A stretch of DNA of 19,013 bases, taken from assembly GCA_905213265.1 (NCBI GenBank), contig CAJMHR010000041.1, forward strand, positions 1-19,013, in the 5' to 3' direction. Position numbers and translations under genes: made by a program. The notes under the pieces were generated by a model that made no database searches, was not told where the DNA came from, and saw nothing but the letters and a program-made list of their open reading frames with translations. The DNA comes from an uncultured Collinsella sp. Lineage in GTDB: Bacteria > Actinomycetota > Coriobacteriia > Coriobacteriales > Coriobacteriaceae. This document shows positions 1 to 7,129 of the stretch, piece by piece (the stretch's first letter is position 1; each line of letters begins with the position of its first letter).

Positions 1-60
1 CATGCCGAAATGGCGCGAAGCACGCGGTTGACAAAACTATAGAGACACGTCCCAGAATAA

Positions 61-1050
61 TCATCGGAGGGCATTGTCTAGGGTGGCGGCCACGATCAAG
101 GGGTCGTCGGTACCGGCGAAGAGGCGGATGGTGCTCCCCTGCTTGCCGCGTGGGGCCGAAAGGCGCGTCGTTGCGCCGCCGGCGGGCGATGTGCGAAACT
201 CCCCGGGCAAAGCATCGAACAGCTCGCCCGCGCTACGTTCGATAAGATCAAACTCAACTGCCGGTCCAAAGCCGTGCTCGAGGATTCCCGTTGCAGCCGC
301 ATGGTCGGGATGCGAACTCAGCCCGGGATAGCGAACGTTGCGCACCATCTCGTTGGCGGCCAGATACTCGGCCAGCGCACGGGCGCGGTCGAAATGCGCC
401 TGCATGCGGACGTTAAGCGAGGAAAGCCCACGCTCCAGCACGTCGGTCTCCTCGGCAGAAAGGTCGAGCGCCGACGCACCGCAGCCTGCAAACAATACGT
501 GCGCGCACTCGGCAGCGGCATCCACACGATGGCGCTTGAGCTGCGAGCGCGCCACCGAAGCAGCAACGAGCTTGCGTGGAGCCTCACCGGCGCACACACG
601 GTCAAGCGCTTCGAACGACAGCGCAGCACCCAGCCGCAGCGGATCGCAGCCAAAAGCCGACGCCACGGTGTTGTCCACAACCAGCAGCGCATGGGCCTCA
701 CGCGCCGCCCGACCCAGCGCGCGCAGATTGGGCACACGCAGACCAAACCCGCCGATGGAGTTTAAAAACCACCACAGGTGCGGCCCCTCGGCATCAAACG
801 AAGCATCAAAGCCCTCGGACGCGGCGGCAAACGCTGCAACCGAGGGCTCACCCACCATAACCACGTCGCAGGCATCAAAGCCGCGCGCAAACGCATCGGC
901 AAAGTCATCGGCAAACGCAACCAGGCGGTCACCGGGGCGCACAATCCCCAACAGAGACAGCGCCGCCGGCACATGCAGGGCCGCAACAAGACGCGCCTCA
1001 CGCGAGCCGGCCCTCAAAGCCCAGGCCTCCTCTAGCTGCTGTACATCCAC
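61..1050 (-). CDS. Degenerate Cys/Met-metabolism PLP-fold protein (cystathionine gamma-synthase-like, likely non-catalytic)
   Basis: The protein aligns along its length with the cystathionine gamma-synthase/methionine gamma-lyase family. Visible family segments are LEEAWAL near residue 6, RPGDRLV at 38-44, the PLP-ring aspartate in LLVVDNT (D126), the RGLSSLNVRMQ block, VRYPGLSSHP, and a C-terminal IRLFAGTDDP. About 60 N-terminal residues of normal enzymes, which carry the phosphate-binding Tyr/Arg, are absent. The usual S-x-T-K-Y segment reads E-A-L-D-R-V in an ungapped alignment, so the Schiff-base lysine is arginine (R151). The ESPSNP loop is also lost. I infer a pseudoenzyme or a repurposed fold. 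The GTG at 1050 is preferred because AAGGGA lies about 9 nt upstream. An ATG at 1068 (335 aa) is possible but directly abuts a terminator U-tract and has no Shine-Dalgarno sequence. The gene ends in TGA and no stop codon interrupts it, so it is probably expressed. Confidence 0.75.
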   Translation of the reverse strand: MDVQQLEEAWALRAGSREARLVAALHVPAALSLLGIVRPGDRLVAFADDFADAFARGFDACDVVMVGEPSVAAFAAASEGFDASFDAEGPHLWWFLNSIGGFGLRVPNLRALGRAAREAHALLVVDNTVASAFGCDPLRLGAALSFEALDRVCAGEAPRKLVAASVARSQLKRHRVDAAAECAHVLFAGCGASALDLSAEETDVLERGLSSLNVRMQAHFDRARALAEYLAANEMVRNVRYPGLSSHPDHAAATGILEHGFGPAVEFDLIERSAGELFDALPGEFRTSPAGGATTRLSAPRGKQGSTIRLFAGTDDPLIVAATLDNALR

Positions 1051-1068
1051 AAGGCACCGTCCCTTCAT

Positions 1069-1108
1069 AAACAAAAACCCACGATGCGGGTGTTCCCCGC
1101 ATCGTGGG
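1069..1108 (-). terminator. Rho-independent terminator after the GH32 gene
   Basis: A perfect 13-bp stem (1078-1090 paired with 1096-1108, 5-nt loop) is followed on the minus strand by TTTTTGTTT. It lies 39 bp past the stop codon of the sucrose hydrolase. It is a textbook intrinsic terminator, and its U-tract touches the possible ATG of the next gene. Confidence 0.9.
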
Positions 1109-1146
1109 CAACGGCTGCAGTATAGCGCCGATATGCGACGAATCGC

Positions 1147-2676
1147 CTAGATGTTGAGCGTGTGATAGGTCACGCTCGCACCTGCGGCGTCAACGGACAC
1201 ACCATAGGTCGCAGGGTAGATACGCGTGGAGAACACAAGCGCACCGTCGTTGACAAACACCTCAACCGACGAGACATCGCCAACAATGTGCACGTTGCGC
1301 ACCTCGTCGACGGGCTCCCAGCGCACAGTACGACCGCAGCCGGCAGAAGCGCGACCCTCATCGGTAAATCGCATCTCAAAACGCGAGGGCAGTTCGCCCT
1401 CGGCGGGCACAAATACCAGCTTCAGCTCGCCATCAACAGTCGCGGTAAACGCGCCGTCGACACCGTCGGCAACAACGTCAAAGCAGGTATCGCCGGCAAC
1501 CTCCAACGAACCCTCCCCCACACGCACCGAGGCATAATGGTGTTCAATCTCGCGCGCCGGCTGCTGCAGCACCACGCCGTCGGCACCGGCTGTAAGCTCA
1601 CGCGGCACTGTCATGCAGTGCTGCCAGCCACGCGCCACGGTGGGGCCGTTACCATAGGTCGGCTCATCGGGCATGCCCATCCAGCCGATCAGAATGTGGC
1701 GACCGTCCTCGGCCGTGAACTCCTGCGGAGCATAGAAGTCAAAACCGGCGTCCCACAGGCGGAACTCGCCCAGCTCATAGGCACCGTCACCACCGGTAAT
1801 TTCGCCCGTTACAGGCATGTAGCCAGCAGCGTATACGTTGCCGCGGTCCCAACGGCCGCCCTCAAGGCCCTGGGGCGAGAACGACAAATATGCAACGGTA
1901 TCGCCATTCGCATCGAGCTCGATATAGCCGGGGCACTCCCACATAAAGCCAAAATGCTCGGGCGTAGACACACGGTTCTCGAGCTCCCAGCTCAGCATAT
2001 CGGCCGAACCATACACCAGGATCTCGCCCACATCGCGCCCGGCACCCTCGCCGTGCATCGCACAAAAACGGCTCTCGACATGCGGCCCGTCCACGCGACG
2101 ACGCGCGCCCAGCACCATGTGGTAACGCCCATCATCATCGCGCCACACCTTGGGGTCACGCACGTGGCAGGTCAAATCCTCGGGATAATCCTCAGACGCC
2201 AGCACCACGCGCTTTTGGCTAAACGTCTGTCCATCAACGCTCTCGACATACACGGTATCGGCGCGACGGCCAGTGTTGACATAGTCATAAACGCCGTCCG
2301 CATCGGGGAGCTTAACGTTGCCGGTATAGAGCACGCGAATGCGACCGTCCTCGACCAATGCCGAGCCCGAGTACACACCATGGCAGTCGAACGGCTCATC
2401 GGGAAGCAGCGGCGCGCCAACGTAGTCCCAGTTCATAAGGTCGCGGCTCGTGGCATGTCCCCACATCTTGACGCCGCCGTTCACATCAAACGGAGCATAC
2501 TGGAAGTATGCGTGAAACACGCCATCGGCCTGGCAAAGCCCGTTGGGGTCGTTGAGCCAGCCCGTGGGCGGCATAATATGAAAATGCTGAGCATAGGGCC
2601 CGTGGCCACGCTCGGCGGCCGCTGCATCCATATTGGCAACGAGCTTGGCAAGATCGCGCTGAAGTGCGTTAGACAT
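1147..2676 (-). CDS. scrB: GH32 sucrose-6-phosphate hydrolase (invertase)
   Basis: This is a cytoplasmic enzyme expected to split sucrose-6-phosphate, imported by the PTS, into glucose-6-phosphate and fructose. All three GH32 hallmarks are present: WLNDPNG (residues 40-46, nucleophile D43), RDP (173-175, transition-state aspartate D174) and ECP (247-249, acid/base E247). The N-terminal five-bladed propeller is followed by a C-terminal beta-sandwich from about residue 370, ending in the EVFVND segment typical of the family. The 509-residue length is normal and no signal peptide is seen, so an extracellular levanase or invertase is unlikely. ATG at 2676 is preferred over TTG at 2688, since a weak GGA lies 7 nt before the ATG and nothing precedes the TTG. 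The gene follows the sucrose permease on the same strand but is separated from it by a hairpin terminator. Confidence 0.93.
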   Translation of the reverse strand: MSNALQRDLAKLVANMDAAAAERGHGPYAQHFHIMPPTGWLNDPNGLCQADGVFHAYFQYAPFDVNGGVKMWGHATSRDLMNWDYVGAPLLPDEPFDCHGVYSGSALVEDGRIRVLYTGNVKLPDADGVYDYVNTGRRADTVYVESVDGQTFSQKRVVLASEDYPEDLTCHVRDPKVWRDDDGRYHMVLGARRRVDGPHVESRFCAMHGEGAGRDVGEILVYGSADMLSWELENRVSTPEHFGFMWECPGYIELDANGDTVAYLSFSPQGLEGGRWDRGNVYAAGYMPVTGEITGGDGAYELGEFRLWDAGFDFYAPQEFTAEDGRHILIGWMGMPDEPTYGNGPTVARGWQHCMTVPRELTAGADGVVLQQPAREIEHHYASVRVGEGSLEVAGDTCFDVVADGVDGAFTATVDGELKLVFVPAEGELPSRFEMRFTDEGRASAGCGRTVRWEPVDEVRNVHIVGDVSSVEVFVNDGALVFSTRIYPATYGVSVDAAGASVTYHTLNI

Positions 2677-2729
2677 GTCGGTATCCAATCGAATTAAATC
2701 AACGAACGCTCAAATCAAGGGTTCCAGAT

Positions 2730-2771
2730 AAACAAAACGCCCACAGGATGGAGCCTGCGGGCGTTTTGTTT
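2730..2771. terminator. Bidirectional-looking intrinsic terminator between the permease and hydrolase genes
   Basis: An 18-bp inverted repeat (2730-2747 and 2754-2771, one mismatch, 6-nt loop) has A-rich and T-rich ends, so either strand forms a stem ending in TTTTGTTT. It starts 10 bp after the permease stop codon. It should reduce read-through into the GH32 gene. I found no convincing separate promoter in 2677-2729, so partial read-through is the simplest explanation for hydrolase expression. Confidence 0.85.
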
Positions 2772-2780
2772 ACGCAAATC

Positions 2781-4181
2781 CTACGCCTGCTCGGAAACCT
2801 TGGGCTCGTCCTTGTACAGGACAAACGAGACGGCAAAGGAAACCAGCGCGGCGACCGCAAACATGATCGCGTACTGCACGGGCTGGGCCAGGCACAGCAG
2901 GATACCAAAGATACCCGTAACGCCCGTGCCGGAGGCGGCCAGCGAAGTGAGCGCGCAGACCAGGGCGCCGCAACCGCCGCCGATGCAGCCGGCGATGAAG
3001 GGCTTAAAGAAGCGCAGGTTCACGCCAAAGATGGCGGGCTCGGTAATGCCCATGAAGGCGGACAGGGCCGAAGGAAGCGCCAGGCCCTTGATCTTGGCAT
3101 CGCGGGTCTTAAAGGCAACGGCGAGCGCGGCGCCACCCTGAGCGATGTTGGCAGCGCTGGCGATGGGCAGCCAGTAGGTCACGCCGTACTGAGCGAGCTG
3201 GCCCAGGTCGATGGCGGTGTACATCTGGTGGATACCGGTAACGACCGTGGGGGCATAGAACAGGCCGACGATAAAGGAACCGATGCCGAAGGGCAGGGTC
3301 AGCAGGGCCTGGATCAGACCGAGGATGGCGTTCTCGGCCCAGACAAAGATGGGGCCGACGGCAACGAGAGTCACGAGCACGGTCACGAACACCGAGACGA
3401 GCGGGGTCACAAAGAGGTCAAACATCTCGGGGACAACCTTGTGGAGGCGCTTCTCCAAGAAGGCGAGGATGGCGCATGCGATGACGATGGGGATAACGTG
3501 GCCTTGATAACCGACCCACTCAAAGCTGTACACACCGGGGATGACGTTGACCATGGTCTGCACGCCCTCGGAGGCAACCGTGTAGGCGCTCTGCAACGAG
3601 GAGTTGATAAACGCACCGCCGACGACAGCGCCCAGATACGGGTTGGCGCCAAAGGCCTTAGCCGCGGAGTAGCCGATCAGGATCTGCAGGATGCCAAAGG
3701 ACGTTCCCGAGACCAGGTCGGCAATCTTATAAATAAAGTTATTAGTGTCGAGCGCGATAAAGCCGTTGGAGGCCATAAAGTTGAGGGCGCTCATAATGCC
3801 CAGCAGCAGGCCCGAAGCCACGATGGCGGGGATGATGGGGACAAAGACGTCGCCGAGCACCTTAATGGCACGCATAAAGATGTTCTGCTGCTGCGCCGCG
3901 GCCTCCTTGACCTCGGCCTTGGTGGCAGCCTCGACGCCGCTGAGCGCAATGAACTCGTCGTAGACCTTATTGACGGTGCCAGTGCCAAAAATAATCTGGA
4001 GCTGGCCCTGGGCCTCAAAGACGCCCTTGGCACCGTCGATATTCTCGAGGGCCTCCTTGTCAACCTTGGCGTTATCGGCAATCACCAGGCGCAGACGCGT
4101 GGCGCAGTGTGCGGCCGAAACAACGTTGCCAGCGCCACCGATGTTGTCGAGCACCTCTTGGGCTGATTTGCGGTAGTCCAT
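2781..4181 (-). CDS. scrA: PTS sucrose-specific EIIBC permease
   Basis: This is a membrane permease that imports and phosphorylates sucrose at the expense of PEP. Residues 1-90 form the EIIB domain with the phospho-cysteine motif HCATRLR (C26). From about residue 100 to the end is a hydrophobic EIIC domain with the GIHQ (316-319) and GITEP (378-382) signatures of the glucose/sucrose superfamily. No EIIA domain is fused, so a separate EIIA must phosphorylate C26. The sucrose assignment rests on the AAHCATRLR-type IIB sequence together with the adjacent GH32 and LacI genes. Trehalose or another beta-fructoside remains possible but is less likely. The ATG at 4181 is chosen because GGAGGAAAGGGA lies just upstream. 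An in-frame ATG at 4214 would add 11 non-conserved residues. Two LacI-type operators lie 57-96 bp upstream. Confidence 0.92.
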   Translation of the reverse strand: MDYRKSAQEVLDNIGGAGNVVSAAHCATRLRLVIADNAKVDKEALENIDGAKGVFEAQGQLQIIFGTGTVNKVYDEFIALSGVEAATKAEVKEAAAQQQNIFMRAIKVLGDVFVPIIPAIVASGLLLGIMSALNFMASNGFIALDTNNFIYKIADLVSGTSFGILQILIGYSAAKAFGANPYLGAVVGGAFINSSLQSAYTVASEGVQTMVNVIPGVYSFEWVGYQGHVIPIVIACAILAFLEKRLHKVVPEMFDLFVTPLVSVFVTVLVTLVAVGPIFVWAENAILGLIQALLTLPFGIGSFIVGLFYAPTVVTGIHQMYTAIDLGQLAQYGVTYWLPIASAANIAQGGAALAVAFKTRDAKIKGLALPSALSAFMGITEPAIFGVNLRFFKPFIAGCIGGGCGALVCALTSLAASGTGVTGIFGILLCLAQPVQYAIMFAVAALVSFAVSFVLYKDEPKVSEQA

Positions 4182-4237
4182 GACTTCCCTTTCCTCCAGC
4201 GGGCGCATGTGCACCCGGCCATCTTTGACACTTACAC

Positions 4238-4251
4238 TGTAATCGTTTTCA
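4238..4251 (-). promoter_or_regulatory. LacI-family operator, proximal to the permease gene
   Basis: On the minus strand the site reads TGAAAACGATTACA, a near-palindrome with the central CG typical of LacI-family operators. It is identical to the second site 26 bp upstream. It is the likely binding site of the adjacent repressor. Confidence 0.8.
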
Positions 4252-4263
4252 GTTTCATATGTC

Positions 4264-4277
4264 TGTAATCGTTTTCA
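4264..4277 (-). promoter_or_regulatory. LacI-family operator, distal to the permease gene
   Basis: This is an exact second copy of TGAAAACGATTACA. It overlaps a possible -35 element (TTGTGA, 4275-4280), with a weak TATGAA -10 candidate at 4254-4259. The promoter calls are weak; the repeated operator is clear. The 26-bp offset is about 2.5 helical turns. Confidence 0.8.
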
Positions 4278-4361
4278 CAATAGGGTGAACGGTAAGGAAA
4301 AGCCGGCGAATGGTAGTTTTACGGCAAAAACAGGGGCCTCGGAGGCAGACGTGCCCAGAGC

Positions 4362-5342
4362 CTAGACATTCATAAGCTGATGGCCGAGCTTGAGCGTCTT
4401 GAGACCGCGCTCCCCCTCCACACCATCGAGCGTGTCGAGCAGCATGCTGGTGGCCTCGACGCCACTGGTCAGATACCCATAATGTACGGTGGGAATGCCG
4501 CCCGTCAGCGCGCGCAAAAACGCGTTGTCACCAAATCCGCTCACGCGGTGTATGCCCTCGCCCATGCCGCGAACCTCATCGATGGCACGCAGCGCGCCCG
4601 CCGCCATGGTATCGGTCGCGCAGGCGATAAACGAAACATCGGGAGCGACAGAGAGCAGCTCACGCGCCGCACTATAGCCGGAATCGAGGGTAAAGGACCC
4701 GCGGCGAATCAAGGCGGCATCGAGCGGGTTACCCGCGGCGCGCAATCCGGCCTCAAAACCGCGACGGCGGTCGTAACCAGCAGCGCGGTCCTCCTCGGTA
4801 ACTCCAATGTAGGCAATCTTGCCCTCAACATGCTTCGCGAGCGCCTGGCCCAGCTCAAAGGCAGCCTCGTAATCGTCATGGTAGACGCACGCCGCGCCCT
4901 CGACGTTTTGGCCGATTAGCACAATGGGCACACGGCAAGACGCAATGGCCGCACGGTGTTCGTCGGTGATCATGGTTGCCACGAGCACGATGCCATCGAC
5001 CGGGTGGTTCTGGAACAGGTCAAGATACTCGAGCTCACGCTCGGCCACGTTGTCAGTATTCGCGAGCAGCATCTGGTAGCCACGGCGACCGAGCACCTGG
5101 CCAATACCGGCGGTAATGCGGCTCACGGATTCCGAGTTGATCTTGGGCACGATGACGCCGACGAGCTTGGTGGAGCCGGTGCGCAGCGCGCGAGCCTGGC
5201 TGGACCGCACGTATCCGGTCAGCTCAATCGCCTGCTTAATGCGCTCGGCCTTGTCCGCCGAGATATATCCACCGTTGAGGTAGCGCGAGACGGCGGCGCT
5301 CGAAACGCCGGCCAGCTCGGCCACATCTTTCATCTTTACCAC
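4362..5342 (-). CDS. scrR: LacI-family transcriptional repressor of the sucrose genes
   Basis: The protein has an N-terminal LacI helix-turn-helix (KDVAELAGVSSAAVSRYLNG, about residues 5-24) and the hinge helix SSQARALRTG. A periplasmic-binding-protein-like sensor domain begins at LVGVIVPKI. The length of about 326 residues is normal for the family. From its position and operators it should repress the permease, with sucrose-6-phosphate or fructose as inducer by analogy with ScrR. The effector is not visible in the sequence. GTG at 5342 is favoured because AGGGG lies 5 nt upstream. ATG at 5333 would remove only three residues, and GTG at 5348 overlaps the Shine-Dalgarno sequence. An operator-like site upstream suggests autorepression. 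Confidence 0.9.
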   Translation of the reverse strand: MVKMKDVAELAGVSSAAVSRYLNGGYISADKAERIKQAIELTGYVRSSQARALRTGSTKLVGVIVPKINSESVSRITAGIGQVLGRRGYQMLLANTDNVAERELEYLDLFQNHPVDGIVLVATMITDEHRAAIASCRVPIVLIGQNVEGAACVYHDDYEAAFELGQALAKHVEGKIAYIGVTEEDRAAGYDRRRGFEAGLRAAGNPLDAALIRRGSFTLDSGYSAARELLSVAPDVSFIACATDTMAAGALRAIDEVRGMGEGIHRVSGFGDNAFLRALTGGIPTVHYGYLTSGVEATSMLLDTLDGVEGERGLKTLKLGHQLMNV

Positions 5343-5357
5343 GAGCACCCCTGTCGT

Positions 5358-5379
5358 TGAAATCGCTTACACAATGATA
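5358..5379 (-). promoter_or_regulatory. Putative autoregulatory operator and -10 of the repressor gene
   Basis: The plus strand at 5358-5371 reads TGAAATCGCTTACA, matching 12 of 14 bases of the operators before the permease. Next to it, on the minus strand, TATCAT (5374-5379) is a good -10 element that would place the transcription start inside the operator. No convincing -35 was found. The arrangement fits autorepression. Confidence 0.6.
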
Positions 5380-5544
5380 CCCAACCCATACCGGCAAATT
5401 GAGCAAATGGGGCGAGCCACATGGATCATTTCAACAGCCCAGGTCAAGCAAACGTCAGCGAGCGCGCAGCCGCCGTGGCGAGGTGCCGCGAAAGAGGAGC
5501 GACGCGTACTTCATGTACGCGAGCGACGGTTTGAGCGGCAGATC
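5372..5544. other. Intergenic stretch with a short hairpin, no gene seen
   Basis: This is the left part of the gap between the repressor and the exopolysaccharide operon. It has no convincing coding region. The only structure I see is a 7-bp hairpin (CGCGTAC at 5503-5509, 5-nt loop, GTACGCG at 5515-5521). Together with the tandem repeats to its right it resembles a dispersed intergenic repeat family, which is inferred and not tested. Confidence 0.5.
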
Positions 5545-5664
5545 GCCCGGCAGATGCGTGCGCAGCGTCGAGCGGTCCGGCGTTCGTCAGAACGCCGGAA
5601 CATAAGAGCCCGGCAGATGCCCGCGCAGCGTCGAGCGGTCCGGCGTTTATTAAAACGCCGGAAC
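5545..5664. repeat. Two 57-bp direct repeats, each carrying a 10-bp hairpin
   Basis: Copy A is 5545-5601 and copy B is 5608-5664, with 51 of 57 positions identical and a 63-bp period. Each contains a perfect 10-bp stem with a 4-nt loop (5576-5585/5590-5599 and 5639-5648/5653-5662). The top pair of the stem changes from C-G in A to T-A in B, a compensatory change that supports a selected RNA or DNA hairpin. They lie just after the last gene of the exopolysaccharide operon and may end its transcripts, but no U-tract follows either stem. Confidence 0.85.
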
Positions 5665-5668
5665 CAAG

Positions 5669-6334
5669 TTATCCGTGGTATTCGCCGTTGTATTGGATGA
5701 GCGTCAGGTCCTCCACGCCGTCGAGCGCACGGATGGCGTCGGCATAGGGCATGTCCACGCCGTCCGAGAACACCTCGACGGCCATCTCCACCTTGTCGCC
5801 GCGCATGGTCTTAGACTTAACGGTGAACTTGGTGCGGCCAAAGGCACGCACAATGTCGTCACCCGTGGTCTGACCCGTATAGTGGATAACCATCATGTAC
5901 ACGCGCGCCTTGTCCTGGTGGCTCGCGAAGCCGGCGATCATCGCCACGATGACCACCGCCGTGAGCCCCACGAGCGCATACATGCCGGCGCCCGCCGTAA
6001 TGCCCGTGGTAATGGCCCAAAACAGATACAGCAGGTCGAGCGGGTCCTTGACCGCCGTACGATAACGAACGATGGACAGAGCACCGACCATACCGAGCGA
6101 GATGACCACGTTCGTCGAAATCGCGAGCGTCACCATGCACGTGAGCACGCACATGCCCACGAGCGTCACGGCAAAGCTGCGCGAGTACACCACGCCGGTA
6201 AAAAAGCGCTTGTACACGTAGTAGATCAGGATGCCCATGGCGAGCGCCACGAGCAGCGACAGGCCGATCTTGGCAGGGTCTACCTGGCCAAACGCCTCCA
6301 AGACGGAGTTCTTAAAAAAGTCCCTGGTGCTCAT
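5669..6334 (-). CDS. DUF4956 family membrane protein
   Basis: This 221-residue protein has several hydrophobic helices (about 22-41, 53-75, 78-90, 102-115 and 118-139) and a soluble C-terminal domain of about 75 residues. The block GMVGALSIVRYRTAVKDP after the third helix is the recognisable DUF4956 signature. Its biochemical function is unknown to me. DUF4956 genes are often found beside VTC-domain and CotH genes, as here. It is the last gene of the operon, its ATG begins 3 nt after the VTC stop codon, and AGGGGA sits inside the end of the upstream gene, implying translational coupling. A reasonable inference is that it gives the soluble VTC protein a membrane anchor or channel. Confidence 0.85.
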   Translation of the reverse strand: MSTRDFFKNSVLEAFGQVDPAKIGLSLLVALAMGILIYYVYKRFFTGVVYSRSFAVTLVGMCVLTCMVTLAISTNVVISLGMVGALSIVRYRTAVKDPLDLLYLFWAITTGITAGAGMYALVGLTAVVIVAMIAGFASHQDKARVYMMVIHYTGQTTGDDIVRAFGRTKFTVKSKTMRGDKVEMAVEVFSDGVDMPYADAIRALDGVEDLTLIQYNGEYHG

Positions 6335-6337
6335 GGT

Positions 6338-7129
6338 CTAAATATCCCCTCGGTTCTCAAAATCCGATTCCCAGTAATTAAAACCGCGCAGGTAGGCGGT
6401 CTTTTCGTAACACAGGCAGTACTTGGAAACCGCCGTGAGCTCGGCCGCACCCGGCGGCACCAAATCGCGCACCAGCTGCGGGCAAAACTCGGTAAACTTG
6501 ACCTCCATCACTAGCTTGCCGGGCTCCAGGACCGGCAGCGCGGGCAACGTCGCGTCAAAGATATCGAAGCTACCCACCGCGGCACGCACGTTCATGTCAA
6601 ACGTAATACGCACGGTGCCCTCATCCATCACCCACGGCTCGCGCTCGTAGTCCACGATGGTCCGCGGGCGTATCATATTGCAGATGCACTCGATGTAGAA
6701 CTCACGGCAGAGTTGGTGGGGGCTCCTCAGCAAAAAGTCGTAGTCGCCAGCCAGAATCTGCTCAAACTCGTCACGCGTGAGTGGCGCGTCCTCCTTGTAG
6801 ATCCAGCTACCGTACTTCTTTTTGCGCTCGAGCTTAATCACCTTGTCGCCACCGTTATAGATGCGCACGCGATACTTTTTGCGCATGAGAATGCCGGCGT
6901 CTTTTTCTTCGTAGGCCGAGTTGCAATAATCGTCAAAATACAGGCTGCGAATGGTGTAGCCGCCCGCCCGCGCATGCTTATCCAGGTTAAATACCGGCGC
7001 CATGCGACAGGCCAATGCGGCATGCTCTCCCTCATTGATGAGGTACTTAAGCTCGTGGCGGTAACGCTCCTGCGTGGAACGCGCAGGAGGTGCCGCCAGA
7101 CGCTCAAGCAGCGCGCTAGCCCTCAGCAT
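6338..7129 (-). CDS. VTC-domain protein (polyphosphate polymerase-like)
   Basis: This 263-residue soluble protein is made almost entirely of a VTC tunnel domain, the triphosphate-tunnel fold that builds polyphosphate from ATP in yeast Vtc4. The charged tunnel strands are intact: RYRHELKY (22-29), IRSLYFD (60-66), KYRVRIY (85-91), IKLERKKK (98-105), VDYERE (159-164), RITFD (174-178), MEVKF (208-212) and SKYCLCYEK (235-243). There is no SPX domain and no membrane helix. The membrane part may come from the adjacent DUF4956 protein. ATG at 7129 is chosen because GGAGG lies 6 nt upstream. It overlaps the end of the CotH gene by 14 bp. An ATG at 7156 is possible but has no comparable site. Polymerase activity is inferred from the fold and motifs only. 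Confidence 0.88.
   Translation of the reverse strand: MLRASALLERLAAPPARSTQERYRHELKYLINEGEHAALACRMAPVFNLDKHARAGGYTIRSLYFDDYCNSAYEEKDAGILMRKKYRVRIYNGGDKVIKLERKKKYGSWIYKEDAPLTRDEFEQILAGDYDFLLRSPHQLCREFYIECICNMIRPRTIVDYEREPWVMDEGTVRITFDMNVRAAVGSFDIFDATLPALPVLEPGKLVMEVKFTEFCPQLVRDLVPPGAAELTAVSKYCLCYEKTAYLRGFNYWESDFENRGDI

Noticed and set aside
1..60. CAT at 1-3 (ATG on the minus strand) with TATAGT at 36-41 as start of another gene; also TTGACA at 28-33 on the plus strand
   Set aside because: There is no ribosome site before the ATG, no -35 for TATAGT, no -10 at a proper distance from TTGACA, and the coding part would lie outside the window.
1162..2697. Long plus-strand open frame (511 codons) opposite the GH32 gene
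   Set aside because: It is the antisense of a gene with all GH32 motifs; the translation has no domain and arises from high-GC codon bias.
2677..2729. Separate promoter or operator for the GH32 gene
   Set aside because: TTGATT and TTTAAT are only 14 nt apart and no operator copy is present.
2748..4166. Long plus-strand open frame opposite the permease gene
   Set aside because: The charged, low-complexity translation is a shadow of the membrane protein on the other strand.
4331..4361. Terminator for the LacI gene
   Set aside because: Only 4-5 bp stems with conflicting pairings precede the TTTTT run; too weak to call.
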